NCBI GenBank assembly: GCA_014905825.1
Contig: JACGCN010000006.1
Location: 868,001 to 932,000, forward strand
DNA: 64,000 nt
Origin: Lyophyllum atratum
Taxonomy: Eukaryota; Basidiomycota; Agaricomycetes; Agaricales; Lyophyllaceae
Direction of reading: 5' to 3'
The number at the start of each line of letters is the position of its first letter. Within the stretch, counting starts at the first letter, position 1. The notes beneath the pieces were generated by a model. The model was given only the letters and a program-made list of their open reading frames with translations. It had not been told where the DNA came from and searched no databases. A program made the translations under genes and the position numbers. This document shows positions 45,911 through 57,443 of this stretch, piece by piece.

Positions 45911-48310
45911 ATGTCGTCCGACCCCAAGGTCTTGCATAGGCTTATTCGCCAAATTTCGGGTTGGGCGCTGTCGTCATTCTTCTCAGAAATTCGTGTCATA
46001 GGAGGAGAGAACGTACCCAAGGATGGTCCCATCATAGTGTACGTGTAACCCCCTTGTAGACGCGGTCGGCATGCTCAGCTTAAGACATTTTTGCGACTGT
46101 ATAGGACGGCGACGCACCACAACATGATGTTGGATCCAGCTGTTCTATGTGCGTGAATTACGGATGTCTTGAAATCTCCTCGTCTCATTCAACGACAGCG
46201 GTGACGTTTCCGCATAATCGGATACTGAACTATTGGAGTAAAGGTATTACACGATACGCTAACATACATGTTGTTGTATTCAAATTCTCCGACAGCGACC
46301 TTATTCGTAAACCCAATTGTCCGGTACATTTTGTTCTCCTCGGGTAATATACCCGTAGACCGCAAGTCGAAAGATCGACAGGTCCTGTTCAAGGGAACCT
46401 TCGAGGCTCTCTCGAAGGGTCAGGCGGTGGCATTGTTCCCAGAAGGCACGAGCTATACGGAGCCAAAAATCATGCAAGTCAAGGACGGGGCGGCATGGGC
46501 AGCGTTGGAATATGCCAAATGGAAACAGGAAAACCCTGGAGTCGCACCTCCTCAGGACGTAATCATCATACCGGCTGCCATCGTTTATACCGACAAGTCC
46601 AAGTACCGAAGTGATGTGAGTGTTTTAACCCCTGTCCAAAAAGGCCATGTTTTTTATACTATACTTTCTCCAGGTCATAATAGAGTGGGTAGATTTACGC
46701 TATCTCGTTTTCTCTTCGCTGATGTTTCGTAGATTTGGACAACCGATTACATTGGACTCATACAAGGAACAGTTCTTCTCCAGTGAAGAAGGCGCTCCTA
46801 GGGCAGCCGTTAAACGTCTCACCCGCGCAATTGAGAGCGAGCTTGTGGAGGCTACTGTTAATGCTCCGGACTGGTGCGTCGTCAATCTTGCTGGAGTTAA
46901 ACGACGCGCAGACGAGGTCTCTCATTAGGGATACTCTTTATGTTGCTCGTATAGCCCGCGATATATTGTGGGAGGGTACGAAATCTATCAACCTTGACGA
47001 GTTTGTTGTAATTTCACAAACGTATGTGGTCCCTCTATTCTTAGAATTCCTTCGACTCAAAATATTATTTCAGTTTGGTGGACTTGTTCTCCACACCAAA
47101 TTCTACGTCTAATTTCAAATCGGCAAAGCGCAACCTTCTTGAATATTACTCACTCTTACAATCATCTCACCTGACGAATTCGGTCCTGTCGTCCTTACCA
47201 CTTCCTCGTTCCCTCGACCCAAATACCCCGGTCCCTGTACCCAGTCGCCTGTATACTCTTCTCATCCTGATCCGCGACACGATCTCTGCTCTAATCCGCT
47301 TACCTTTCTTCTTCTTCCCGCTGATCGTCCACTTGCCCGTGTACTTCATGGGCCGTCTTGGCGCAAGACTCGTTCAAGATGAGGAAGAAACGCAGGCACA
47401 GAATAAAGTGGTGTTCGGGTTGCTTTCCCTAGTGCTCATTTATCCTGCGGCATTCTTTTTCTTGTGGGCTTTGTTGTGGTATACTCCAATAGGTGCCCTG
47501 TTTGCCGCCACCACGGTCTACTTGTTCGCAAACTATCATAACAGAATAATTGATGGTCAGTTTTCATTGCTGTTCATGCGTATCCGAGCTTATCCTATCT
47601 GTCACAGTCAATTATGAACGGTAAACTCATTGCCTGTGATTGAAACTTCGTTGAATTAAGCTTCTGACAGGGCAAAGCGCATCATTGCTGCTTGGCGAGT
47701 CTTGGTCGGCGTATGGGTGCCCACACGATGGGATCTCTCCCTCGCGGCGTTATCTCAGTATACCACCCCTACTCCTCCCAAAGAAAATCCATGGGTGGAC
47801 AAGCCAAAGACGTCGGAGCTACGTTCTCGGGATACAAGCCCTTTCCCCTCGACCCCTGGCGTAGCTTCGCCTGGACCACCATCAGCTCTGAGAACGACGA
47901 TTCCCATCGAAGAACCACCTGTGAAGACCCGCCCCAAGCGCCGTCCTCCTTCCCGCCGTCTTGTGCGACATGTGCTAAGGGCACGTGTGGAGGCGGTGAA
48001 AGCACTCGCTGCGTTTTTCGACCATCTCCAGCGTGCTCCGCCGTCGACTCAGGTGAAGGCGAGCGCGCACCTTGCGAAGCGCCATGGGCGCGTAGTCGAA
48101 GTGAAGAACGAGAACGGGGACGTGGAACCGCAAGGATGGAGAGATGTACATGAGGTTGTTGCTTTCTTGAAGCAGAGAGGAGCGAAGATACCGTCTTTGC
48201 AGGTGGGCGTTGTCGAGGGAGAGTGGGCGGCGCTTAGCAGTGAAGGAGAAAGCTATACGGCTGTGGACGATGCAGAGACGGTATGCGTAGCTCCTTCTGG
48301 TGATCTATAG
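45911..48310 (+). CDS. glycerol-3-phosphate / dihydroxyacetone-phosphate acyltransferase (GPT2/SCT1 type)
   Basis: ER membrane enzyme that carries out the first step of phospholipid and triacylglycerol synthesis. The start ATG 45911 gives MSSDPKVLHRLIRQISGWAL. The PlsC motifs are in order: GPIIV / TATHHNMMLDPAVL (the HX4D motif, split by an intron), SGNIPVDRKSKDRQVLFKGT, VALFPEGTSYTEPKI (motif III) and VIIIPAAIVYTDKSKYRSD (motif IV). Further on are DSYKEQFFSSEEGAPRAAVK and RDTLYVARIARDILWEGTKS. The C-terminal part has several membrane spans (SALIRLPFFFFPLIVHLPVY; GLLSLVLIYPAAFFFLWALL) and a long soluble tail ending AETVCVAPSGDL, TAG 48308-48310. The tail carries Ser/Pro-rich segments that could be phosphorylated, as in yeast Gpt2/Sct1. 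About ten exons; the small exon around 46150-46270 was not fully resolved. Confidence 0.9.
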
Positions 48311-48624
48311 GATTTGTATGATTTGTCGACACTTTTCGTGGATCTGAACATGCTCCCTTTGTTTTGCAGTACCTGTGCGTTGTATATGTGAGGGTGTTTC
48401 TTCTCGTTCCCTGTCGTGAGAGATGAGCTCCATAATTCCATAAATACCGAAGTATTGAACACTACAACAGACGAAGGAGAGGATTAAGATTTATTACTAG
48501 AGTTTAGGTTGGCGCTTTTGAGCCGGCCCGGGTTGTTACGTGACCCTCGCGGACCTGCATGTGACAAGTCCGAGACGTGGTGATCGAACCCTGCCTGCAC
48601 AACACTTGAGCTAGCGGCCCCTTC
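48311..48624. other. intergenic spacer, GPAT / LSB6, with a tRNA-like remnant
   Basis: 314 bp between two plus-strand genes. It contains the tRNA-like A-box and B-box words described separately (48580-48613, minus strand). No open frame of interest. Confidence 0.4.
48580..48613 (-). other. degenerate tRNA-like A-box/B-box remnant
   Basis: On the minus strand, TAGCTCAAGTG (48603-48613) resembles a pol III A box and GGTTCGATCAC (48580-48590) resembles a B box / T loop. Only 12 nt lie between them, far too few for an anticodon arm, and no matching acceptor stem is visible. It is either a deleted tRNA or SINE remnant, or chance. It lies in the 5' leader of LSB6. Confidence 0.25.
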
Positions 48625-51600
48625 ATGTCGAGTCGAACGGGCTATACGCCTATCGCACAGTCGATTGGTGAAGCAGACGAGGAAGTAGATATCGAAGAAG
48701 TCGAACCAGGTCCGTCAACAAGGCCTACCACCGCCACACGTGGCCATGGTCGCCCAGGCCGTCCGGGAAGCATTGATCTCAAGAAGCTAGATAATGCATT
48801 CAAGAGGCTAGTCATATTCATTATTTCGTATGCTGCGATATCTCATACTACATGCACAGATGGACAGAGTCTATAGCACAGAAAGTCAAACGGAAGAAGA
48901 AAGCAGGTCTGAACCATGAGAGGAGAGCAATTTGGCATAGTGTTTTTGAACCACAGGTCCTAGTAACGACGATTTATCACGGTTCCGTACGTTGTAGTCT
49001 GTGTTCTCTCTGGAAGGCTTCATTCACATATCTGCCAGGTCAAGACCCTGGACCATAAACCACCTATGACGCAAGCGGCTTATGATACGTGAGCCTCTCA
49101 AACGTCTGTCTTGTGCTGTAGTTGATTAAGATTGGCTTAGCATTGTTCAATCTGTGAAAACAGCTATTGCAGAAGGCATCCACCCGAAGATGATTACGAA
49201 AGGCTCTTCAGGTTCATACTTTGCCCGCGCAAAGGTTGAGGGCCGAGTGCAGACGGTGGCGTAAGCCTGGAGGATAATAAGTATGAATCGACTCTAATCA
49301 CTCCTGCTATAGGGTCTTCAAACCGAAAGACGAGGAACCCTATGGACGGCTCAATCCGAAGGTGAAATCTGCCTTCTGGCTGTGGTGAACGTAGCGTTGC
49401 TAAAAGCCTTGAAGACAACGAAATGGATACATAGGCAGTTCAGATGGATCATTCCCTTTGGCCGGGCATGTCTTATACCTAATCTCAGGTATGTTTAATT
49501 CCTTCTAGCTTCAATATTTTTGTAACTTTTCTTCAGTTATATCTCCGAAGCTGCTGCTTCTCTATTGGATGACCGACTCTCTCTTCATATAGTCCCTCCT
49601 ACTCAGTTGGTATCCTTGTCGAGTCCTGTGAGAAGGCCTTTCCCTTCGCATGACTGCTCCATATATTCATTGTTTCTCGTTAAGGCATTCTTCTACGATT
49701 GGCTCGACCGGAGCGCCGCAAAGAAAGGGAAACCTCTGCCAGAGAAGATTGGCAGCATGCAGTATTTCTTGCACGGCTTCCAAGGTACATCTTCTGACTT
49801 ATTCGAAAGGTTCACTACTTATAGTACTACAGATGCGTCGGACTTCCTCCGGAAACATCCATGGCCTGGACGTGCGATTGCTGATACGTTTGATGACTCC
49901 AGCCACCGCCAAGGGAACATCTCAAAACGCTTTCTCAACACGTTCAAAATCGTCTGCGGAAGAACAGGCGATATTGAAGATGTTTATGACCCCGACTACG
50001 ATGATGAACGAGCCTTTTATGATTCAAGCGAGTCGAACATCGTACAGAGACCTTTCTATTGGAGTAAAACACTCCAAAAGAGCTTCCGCGAAGAATTAGA
50101 AAAGTCAGTCCCCTGTAGCTTGAAGAACTGTCACGTCACTCATACTTGACTTCTCAGGCTTGTTATTTTGGGTAAGGGCTCTGACTCCATCGGCTGGGCC
50201 CTGTTTGCTGACCCTCAGAACCTCTCAAGATTATCTTATGCTGAACACTGATCGCGGCGCTGATAATTACATGATCAAATACTGCGAAGCCGATCACGAG
50301 AAAACCCTTGTTGATGTTGCGCCCTCTCGTTCAGTCCGGAAGGGGATGCCGGTCATGAGCGAACTCAGACGAGAGGCCTCGTCAAGTGCTCCCAGCATGA
50401 CCACATCCTCGCCGTATTTTACCTCACCAATACCCTCAGAACCCTCAGCTCCTCCAGCCGACTATACCCGTGCTCCTCACATACACATTGCAGCTATCGA
50501 CAATTCGCTGTCTTTCCCTCACGAACACCCCCAAGGATGGCGCTCATATACATATGGCTGGTTATATCTCCCTGTTAGCGTGATTGGACGGCCGTTCAGC
50601 GAGAAGACCCGGAATCATTTCCTCCCTCTCCTGACCTCTAAAGCGTGGTGGGAAGAGACTACTTTCCAACTTGAGAAACTCTTCGCTGTGGACCCTGATT
50701 TCCATCCGAAGATGTTTAGGGTGATTTATCACCTCCTCAACTAAGCTGAATTTGACTAATGATGTATCTATAGAGGCAACTCGCCGTCATTAAAGGTTGG
50801 CTGGGTCCGTAATGTGGTCTGACAGGTATTGATATCGTTCAATAGGGCAGGCCTGGAACATAGTGCAGTCTCTCAAACACTCGGTGTGTGTCGTTTACCA
50901 TTCTCAACGTTGTGAGTCTAATGCTTCTAATTCTAGGATGAGGGTACGTGCGGTGTAGCGGCGACAAGGATTACTCCCCTGACTCTTTTGCAGGTCCTCT
51001 GGAATTAACGCGGAGAAAGCCAGCCCTCGTATGGGATGATGATCTTGAAATCTCGGACGATATCCTGGAGTCCCAGAATATAAGTGGTCCTGCAACGTCC
51101 TCTCCTACCACATCTGCTAGTAGCGTCCCGCTACCCCGGCGACCCAGGAGTTACAGCACCAGTGCTGAATTCCCACCACCCATGAGGCGGACGTCGACCG
51201 ATGCGACGGGTGCGCCGCGGCCGGTTTCATTCGCCACTAAATTCCAACGTGTGCACCCGGGCACCACTGGTGTCACGGTACTGGAGCATCTGGAACGATT
51301 GGACGCTGTTGAGGCTAGTCTACAGAGGCTTGGAGTGGACGACACATTCGATGGCGAAGAGGTGGATGTCGGCGTAGCTGCCATTCGTGGAGCCAAACAG
51401 GCTGCGCAGACTCCGGGAAGTCCTGTTGCGGCATCATCCAATGTCGTCACGTCGCCCTTTTCTCCCCCTGGGAGCCCTCTTCCTACTGTCCACGAGGTAT
51501 CTTCTTCTGCAAGTTCCATGGTTGAGGAAGATGTGGCAGCCATGTCCAAGTCGATGTCACACGTCGAGGTGTCCCCATCACATATCAGCCGTCATGGGAG

Positions 51601-51758
51601 TGCGAGGGGCATAGAGTGGATTCAGACACCTGAGCCTTCGCAAAAACGGATAGTTGTTGCAGAGGTGCGTCGTGTACTCTTTCATTATCTGGTTTATGCT
51701 CAATTTTTTGAAGCGCATGGAAATTATAAACAAGAAACCCCTATGCTCTTGCTGGTGA
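48625..51758 (+). CDS. LSB6: type II phosphatidylinositol 4-kinase (LSB6)
   Basis: Makes PI4P on Golgi, endosome or vacuole membranes. The start ATG 48625 gives MSSRTGYTPIAQSIGEADEE. After introns come KMITKGSSGSYFARAKVEGR (nucleotide-binding loop) and VFKPKDEEPYGRLNPK (Lys of the active site). Then RACLIPNLSYISEAAASLLD, DWLDRSAAKKGKPLPEKIGS, and the catalytic block LDYLMLNTDRGADNYMIKYC. The DFG-like motif is HIHIAAIDNSLSFPHEHPQG, followed by WRSYTYGWLYLPVSVIGRPF. The C-terminal region holds RQLAVIKGQAWN-type sequence, then RRKPALVWDDDLEISDD and a long Ser/Pro-rich, presumably disordered tail. The final exon is probably KPLCSCW with TGA 51756-51758, after a 70-nt intron that starts at GTGCGT; without that intron the frame would run to 51805. 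The end is 85 bp from the stop of CUS2 on the other strand. Confidence 0.92.
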
Positions 51759-51843
51759 TAGATTCCATAGATTTTATGAGACGTGGACCATGTAGTATAG
51801 TGTAGCATATAGGTTAAAATTGGGTCAAATTTGAAGTGGTTGT

Positions 51844-53408
51844 TCAGTCGCCCTCTGTGAGCAGCCACTGCGCGAAGTCATCCAGACGTTTCTTCTCGGC
51901 TTCGTCGCCTTCACCTTCAACTTCTTCGCCTGTTCCGCTTCGTTTGAACCTCTGTTTACCGGAGAAAAGCGCAGCCTCGATCCGGCGGCCAGCAAAAAAC
52001 CTGCCATCCATTTTCTACAGCCGGGCTAGATGAGGTTGGTACACTTGAAGGGTGTTCAAACAGACGCACCAGAAGACACGCTTGTGCACTTAGAGGATCC
52101 CGAAACTTGACGGTCATGATACCATCCTTCTCCTTCTATCCTCCAACGGTATGTGAGCTCAGTCCCTGTGGAATGGGCAGGTTGGCACTCACATCGTACA
52201 GGACAACATTCGTAACTTCTCCTAGCGAGGCGCACTCTTCTCGTACATCTTCTTTCAGATCAAGGAGTAGGGTAGCGTCCTCGGCAAGCTCTTCCAATGT
52301 AAACATATGTTTCAAGACAACAACCCTACTGTTGTGGTTTGCCACACTAGCAGCGGCGTCTTCTGGGCTAAATGTTGGTCCAAAGCCGTCTTCGTCATCC
52401 CATTCTGCGAGCTTCCTGGAAATGCTCAGTCGAAACGCTCCGTCTTTGACCATAGAGGCCCAGTGTTGCACCTACTTTTGCATCTTTCCTATCCGCCTCG
52501 ACGTCTTCTTCTTATCCATCGTTTTGCGTGGTTTCTGCTCCTGTCCCGCAGTATTCTTTTCCTTGTGCGTGAAGTCGGCTTTCTTGACCGTCATGACCGT
52601 GGACGCGTCTCCGAAGCGCAATTCCGCATCATCGAGGATGTTGAGGGATAAGGAGACGGAGTCTTCCTTGAAATATACGACCAGTGCCTCTCCGCTGAAC
52701 GTCCCGTCGTCCTTCGCGTACATCTTCACCTTGGGTTCACCCTCATCGTCCTCCTCGATCACGCCGCACTTGGAGAAGCGCTCCACGATTTCTTCGGGCT
52801 CCGCGTCCAGAGGCAATCCAGTAACATATACTGCAGTGTTCTTCGACTTCCGTTCGGTGGGTGGCTTCTCCTTCTCGCGCACGCCGGTGCGCCCGCGTTT
52901 GATGGATGGTCCGGCGTCTGAGACTGGGGTGGCGGATGTGTAGTCCACTGGCTCTTTTCGCTTTTTGTTCTCCCGGGCCAATACTGGAGCGGCTGGAGTC
53001 TGTTGCATCAAGTCATGGCCTTAATGCTGAACGGTAGAGACATGGTGGAACCGGGTTTACCTCCTCATCGACACCTGCGACAGCGTAGGCGGCTTGTTGT
53101 CGTTTCACGAGATCTTCGTCGACCTGGGAGAATTTAACGCGACAATTGCGACAATAATTATAGAGCACACACCAACGGTATCCAGGCTGCTTTCGTAGCA
53201 TCGTATTCCAGCTCAGTGCCGTCATCTTGTTCAAGTCTCCATGAGTTCGCGGTTTGCTCAAAATATATCCTGAAAGGCATAAAATTAGGGCGATCGAGGA
53301 CATCTTAGTGGGTATCTATAACGATTCGAACCTTGGGTCGTCCGCGAATGCTGCAGCTTGTGCTCCTGCAGATGCACCTATTGCAGCAGATGGTGGTGAA
53401 CCAGACAT
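51844..53408 (-). CDS. CUS2: U2 snRNP splicing factor CUS2 / Tat-SF1 (HTATSF1)
   Basis: Binds SF3B1/Hsh155 and U2 snRNA and helps U2 snRNP assembly. The start ATG 53408 gives MSGSPPSAAIGASAGAQAAA, then an intron with a GTTCGA donor falls in the Arg codon of DDPR. Next come IYFEQTANSWRLEQDDGTEL, EYDATKAAWIPL and VDEDLVKRQQAAYAVAGVDE, typical of the family. RRM1 is KNTAVYVTGLPLDAEPEEIV to FGDASTVMTVKKADF. A basic linker (RKTMDKKKTSRRIGKMQK) leads to KLAEWDDEDGFGPTFSPEDA. The second RRM is a UHM-like domain: VVVLKHMFTLEELAED, VREECASLGEVTNVVLYD, then IMTVKFRDPLSAQACV and MDGRFFAGRRIEAALFSGKQ. It ends in an acidic tail (EGEGDEAEKKRLDDFAQWLL), TGA 51844-51846. Domain order and length match. Assignment firm. 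Confidence 0.92.
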
Positions 53409-53804
53409 TCTGGTGTTTGCGCGTGTTGAAAGCTGTGACCTCTGCAAACAATGCTGGTCCGTATATGGACAGGCACCACCAACGAGCGCGCAGTGACGAT
53501 CGACGATCGACTTCGACAACAACGATCAACCTTGACCTCGACCTCGACCCCCTGTGTATAAGGTGGGCTCGAAATGAAATACTCCTTCGTTCTGGAGTAG
53601 GGTTAGTATGTGTGAGTCCAGAAATCAAATACTCTACTCTGCGGCTTGGCCGGGCCGTTTACTGAGAGACATCTCAGGCAGGTCTTGATTTCATGCGTCA
53701 TTCGCTCCCTAATTGCTAGACTTCCTCGTCAATGAAACCGTCATCTCTTCCGTCATCCGCTTTGCTGCGCTATAAAGCAGACTCAGGTTCTGAGACCCCG
53801 AACC
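53409..53804. promoter_or_regulatory. divergent promoter, CUS2 / hemerythrin-domain protein
   Basis: 396 bp between divergent starts. A CGATCGACGATCGAC-type repeat is seen around 53498-53512 and CTCGACCTCGACC around 53537-53549. No gene. Confidence 0.4.
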
Positions 53805-54655
53805 ATGCAAGCCAGAGCTTTCACTCGCATATCCACTTTTTCTACTCCCACCAGGGCATTCCAACGCACACACATACCCAGAACTATCAGATTCACGCGC
53901 ACCATGGCTTCTCACCGAGTACTGAGCGACGCAATCGAGAAGGATCACCAGGAGGTACTTGACTGCCACGTAACACGGTCGAATGAACTGACGAACGATA
54001 GATGTATGACTTTTACGACGAGTACGTCAAATCCGCTGGAAATGCGGACGCGCAGGAGCGTTGGGCTACGCAACTTCGCTGGGAGATCGCTCGCCATGCT
54101 ATCGGCGAGGAGATCGTCGTTTATCCTCTGATGGAGCAACACTTGGGCCAGCAAGGTACTAAGCTCGCGGACCAAGACCGCGCTGATCATCAGGTACGCC
54201 GCGGGACCAACAAACTTGACGCCATTCTAACATGCAGTGTCGTAGGTTGTGAAAGAGAGTCTCTACCGTCTGGAGTCGTTGCACCCGGGATCGAAGGAGC
54301 ACGGGGACTTACTCAAGAATGTCATGGACGTCCTGCACAGGCACAACGATCATGAAGAACAAGAGGATCTTCCCCTGCTTGAACCTAAACTCGGCAAGCA
54401 AGGTAGTATCGAGGCCGCTCAAAAGTTTAAGAGGACAAAGCAATTTGCTCCCACTAGGTTCGTAGCCGCTAATTCGTGGCTGGAGGATTTGACTGATGTC
54501 CTGTTTGCTTCGCAAGGGCTCACCCCTCCGCACCCAATAAGCCACCCTTTGAAACTCTCGTGGGTTTGATGGCAGCGCCTTTGGATAAGCTCAAAGATGC
54601 ATTCGCCAAGTTCCCTACCGAGGACATGAAAGAGGAGCTCAAGACGAAGTATTGA
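53805..54655 (+). CDS. hemerythrin HHE cation-binding domain protein, probably mitochondrial
   Basis: Four-helix bundle protein that binds a di-iron or similar centre. The long start, ATG 53805, gives MQARAFTRISTFSTPTRAFQ, an Arg/Thr/Ser-rich presequence with no acidic residues, which suggests mitochondrial import. A second in-frame ATG (53904) begins MASHRVLSDAIEKDHQE in a better start context (ACCATGG). Helix motifs with the metal ligands are in order: EKDHQE, RWEIARHAIGEEIVVYPLME, DRADHQ and VLHRHNDHEEQEDLPLLEP. The last exon reads APNKPPFETLVGLMAAPLDK, ending EELKTKY and TGA 54653-54655. Four introns were placed. Family members act in iron or NO/oxygen sensing or storage; the role here is not known. 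Confidence 0.87.
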
Positions 54656-55322
54656 AATGTCAGATATGTGTAATGTGTAAATTTAGTTGCGGCTCGAGCT
54701 CTGCGTGTATAGTGATTCCGTCCTTGGTCCTATGGCCATATATTTTTGAATAAACCCTTGTTACACCGAGGGTCCACTTCGAAGGATAATGATCGTTCGT
54801 CCAGACTCTGGAATCCACTCGTGGACGCTGCAATAATTGACACCCAAGTGCATTAGAAAGAAAAGCATCAGCGGAGCACGGGGCTCTGAACAGGAATTGA
54901 CGATGTATGGTGGTCAAGAAGCGCACAAGCCACCGGGTGGAATTAAGTCGATGGCCACCGTCTCGCCGACATCACAGGCAGCGCGCTTTACCAGGATCTT
55001 ATTGCTGAACTAGTGAAGATTGGGGCAGTAGTGATGGAAGACACTGCATCGTTTTGGCTTCATGCTCGGTATCACACAAGGTTGATGAGCCGGCATTCGA
55101 AGTATGCTGCACGTCGAAAGAAGTGCATTGGCGTAAAGCTCACCCCAGGGTACACTATTGAGTGGAATGAGGAGAGCTAGAGCATCCGTCCTTGCTTCCT
55201 CCACGCACGATTGGCACCTTCAGTTCTGCATCTCAAAATGATCAGCGTGAATTCAGCAAGCTATTCACTTCCATCTATTGCCAAGAACGTAGACTAGTTC
55301 TAGAGGGCCGGATAGAGCTTGG
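54656..55322. other. convergent intergenic spacer
   Basis: 667 bp between convergent stops. Minus-strand frames at 54660-54926 and 55010-55204 have no motifs and no splice-consistent partners. I see no gene. Confidence 0.45.
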
Positions 55323-56012
55323 CTACCGGTACAGTTCCATAGGGAAATATGAATGGGGATCGTGAGGGGCGTCCGGGGCGCGTTCCGGAATCCAGCGTTT
55401 ATGAGGAACAGGGAGGGTTGGGGGGAGCCTTGACTCATCATACACTTTCTGAGCGCTCGTGATGGCTGCAATGGCTTCAGTAAGATCGACGGATGCTGGA
55501 GTGGTTGCAGGGACATCGGATTTTTCCTCGGGAGGTGGAGGAATGCTGCACAAGGTGTTAGTTAATTGAGGCAACAGAACGCGTTGGAATTGAGCATACG
55601 ACTGATTTCCGGAATGCTCTATCAGTAGGGAAGATAGCTCGGTCTGAGTTATCACCGAAAGCTGGGGGTATGCGCGTCGAACATCACGTTTCCAGTACGG
55701 GTTCTGTGCGGGATCAGAAGCTAGCAACCTTTGGGTGAGCACCAACTGGTAGGAGGACTGGGAGGCAAATACCTTTGGTTGCGGGTGTGCTGTATTTCTC
55801 CGGCCTTGAAGCGGGTGGGGGGCGACGATGGAGGGACTGAATGGGAAGTCCAGAGGAAATTTCGGGGTTCACGACAACGGCATCACCTAGAACCAAAATG
55901 TGAGTGTGAAGCGAGGGAAGAAAGCATGGAGTGAAAACTAACGAAATTTCTTCCAAAAGCCCTGTGGACTGAGATGATAAAGGGTGGACTCGGCCGCTTT
56001 CTTGCTCGCCAT
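55323..56012 (-). CDS. complex I accessory subunit, fungal 21-kDa (NUZM-like) family
   Basis: About 180 residues in four exons. The start ATG 56012 gives MASKKAAESTLYHLSPQGFW, then KKF-R with an intron inside the Arg codon, and VVVNPEISSGLPIQSLHRRP. PPPASRPEKYSTPATK follows, then ASDPAQNPYWKRDVRRAYPQ and LSVITQTELSSLLIEHSGNQ. The NPYWKRDxRRxYPxLSVxTQ core is the signature of the fungal 21-kDa accessory subunit of NADH:ubiquinone oxidoreductase; this match is from memory of the family and is the main basis. The C-terminal part includes PPPPEEKSDVPATTP and ends DPHSYFPMELYR, TAG 55323-55325. There is no cleaved presequence visible, which is common for accessory subunits. Second complex I gene in the window. 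Confidence 0.72.
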
Positions 56013-56580
56013 GGTCGGACGTGGATTCCAGTCAAGAGCTTGTTTGGTTGGTGTTGTCGGCCAAATCCGGACGTCCACAAACTAATTACGTCCATGAGTG
56101 CACCATTTCGAGACCTTCATTCCACGGAACAAATGGCAGTCGCCGTCATGTTAGTTGCGTCCTTCAGCCCCGTCTTATCCCAGGAATAACCAGGAATACA
56201 ATCTCTGCATGCCCGTATGTTCTCATACAAATTGCGCGATTTGACCTCTTTTTCGCCTCAGTATTAACGGCTCATTCCAGAGAACACGGCCTTAGCATCT
56301 TGGCCAGTCTTCTGTGTTACGTGGTTCTAGGATTGACGGTCCCTGCGGCCGCAAGGAAGAGATGTACCCTTGTACAGATACACTTTTTCGGCACTTTGTA
56401 TCGCCGCGACTCGATCGCCATTTCCGTAACCCGAATACGTGCAATGGCGCAATTATTACCATCGACTGAATTGGTGGTCAACAAATTTTGTCATCGCATT
56501 TAAAAATTGGACTTCGGCCTTTCCAGAAGACCAGTTGCCCGCCCCCCTGCTTAGAACTACGTCGCAAGCCGCCCCCAACC
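56013..56580. promoter_or_regulatory. divergent promoter region, complex I subunit / UPF0643 protein
   Basis: 568 bp between divergent starts. Plus-strand open frames here (56021-56503) have no motif and are not joined to the downstream gene by frame. Nothing else seen. Confidence 0.4.
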
Positions 56581-57443
56581 ATGACTCTCACGTTTACGCA
56601 CCCTCCACATCCTGCGCACCTGCTACAGACTAAATGCACCACGTTGTCCGTCTCTCTCACAGCATCGCCCGCTGAGCGCGATCCCCATGAACTGCCGTCC
56701 TTTGGCTCCACAAGCCTAACTCACCCTCAAGCGCCTGTGCTCTACCTACCTCCTCTTCTTTCCTCGTTGCCTCAAGAGTATCCGTCGGAACCGATCTCGT
56801 CAGAGCACCCACCGCTGGTGACGGAAACCCGCCTGCCAGATATTGACCCTGCCTCTCTATCCCTACACAAAGCGCTGCACCACTTCAAGCCTCTTGATAC
56901 GGACTATGTCAGCAAACCCTACGCTGAGGCATTTAATTGGTCACAGCTCGTGCTTCCGGAAGATGAGGAGCGGGAATGGTACTGCGTTGTTTTTCGCAGC
57001 AAACGAAAAGCAGGCAGCGATGGTGGAGGTTAGTGATTCTCGTGAGCATCGAGTATTGGCCAGGTCCTAACGCCATATCGAAACGCTTCAGCATTATATG
57101 ATGCTGATAAGCTTGCTCATGAGGAGGCAGTACGAAACGGTGGAGTGGGTCCTCAATTGTTTTTTCGCGTTGATCTGTGTTCCTCATCATATTTTTCTTA
57201 TAGTTAATCCTCTACTGGTACGGCATACCAAACCAAACCACTGGGATGAATCTTGCAATGTGCATATGGCAGAGCCGCATGCACGCAATAGCCGCGAACT
57301 CACGTCCCCATCATATAAAAGCAATGAGGCTCGCTGCAAATTCCTATGAAATTTATTCTCTAGAACGCCACGTCCTTCGAAAGGAACGAGGCTCGTCCGG
57401 GCTAACAATAGAGCCCTATCTTGGTGGAGAAGTTGGTTGGTGA
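56581..57443 (+). CDS. UPF0643 family protein, function unknown
   Basis: Three exons. The chosen start is ATG 56581 (MTLTFTHPPHPAHLLQTKCT), which has a strong context (CCAACCATGAC); upstream in-frame codons to 56488 add no recognisable sequence. Exon 1 continues to NWSQLVLPEDEEREWYCVVF and RSKRKAGSDGG. Exon 2 is the short LYDADKLAHEEAVRNGG. Exon 3 reads LILYWYGIPNQTTGMNLAMC, IWQSRMHAIAANSRPHHIKA, MRLAANSYEIYSLERHVLRK and ends LGGEVGW, TGA 57441-57443. The EWYxVxFRS, ADxLAHEEA, WYG and CIWxSRxHA...AANS...KAMRLA...YxLERxxLRKE blocks match the UPF0643 family known in fission yeast and other fungi. No catalytic role has been assigned as far as I know. Confidence 0.85.

Noticed and set aside
47692..48153. 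153-codon alternative frame in the GPAT tail
   Set aside because: Overlaps the last GPAT exon in another frame, with a composition (Arg/Ser/Cys) typical of an off-frame reading.
52107..52943. 278-codon plus-strand frame antisense to CUS2
   Set aside because: The opposite strand encodes two clear RRM domains with conserved order; the plus frame is Ser-rich shadow.
53320..53345. tRNA-like GATTCGAACC motif
   Set aside because: It lies at the 5' splice site of CUS2 intron 1 (GTTCGA donor) and has no A box or stems around it.
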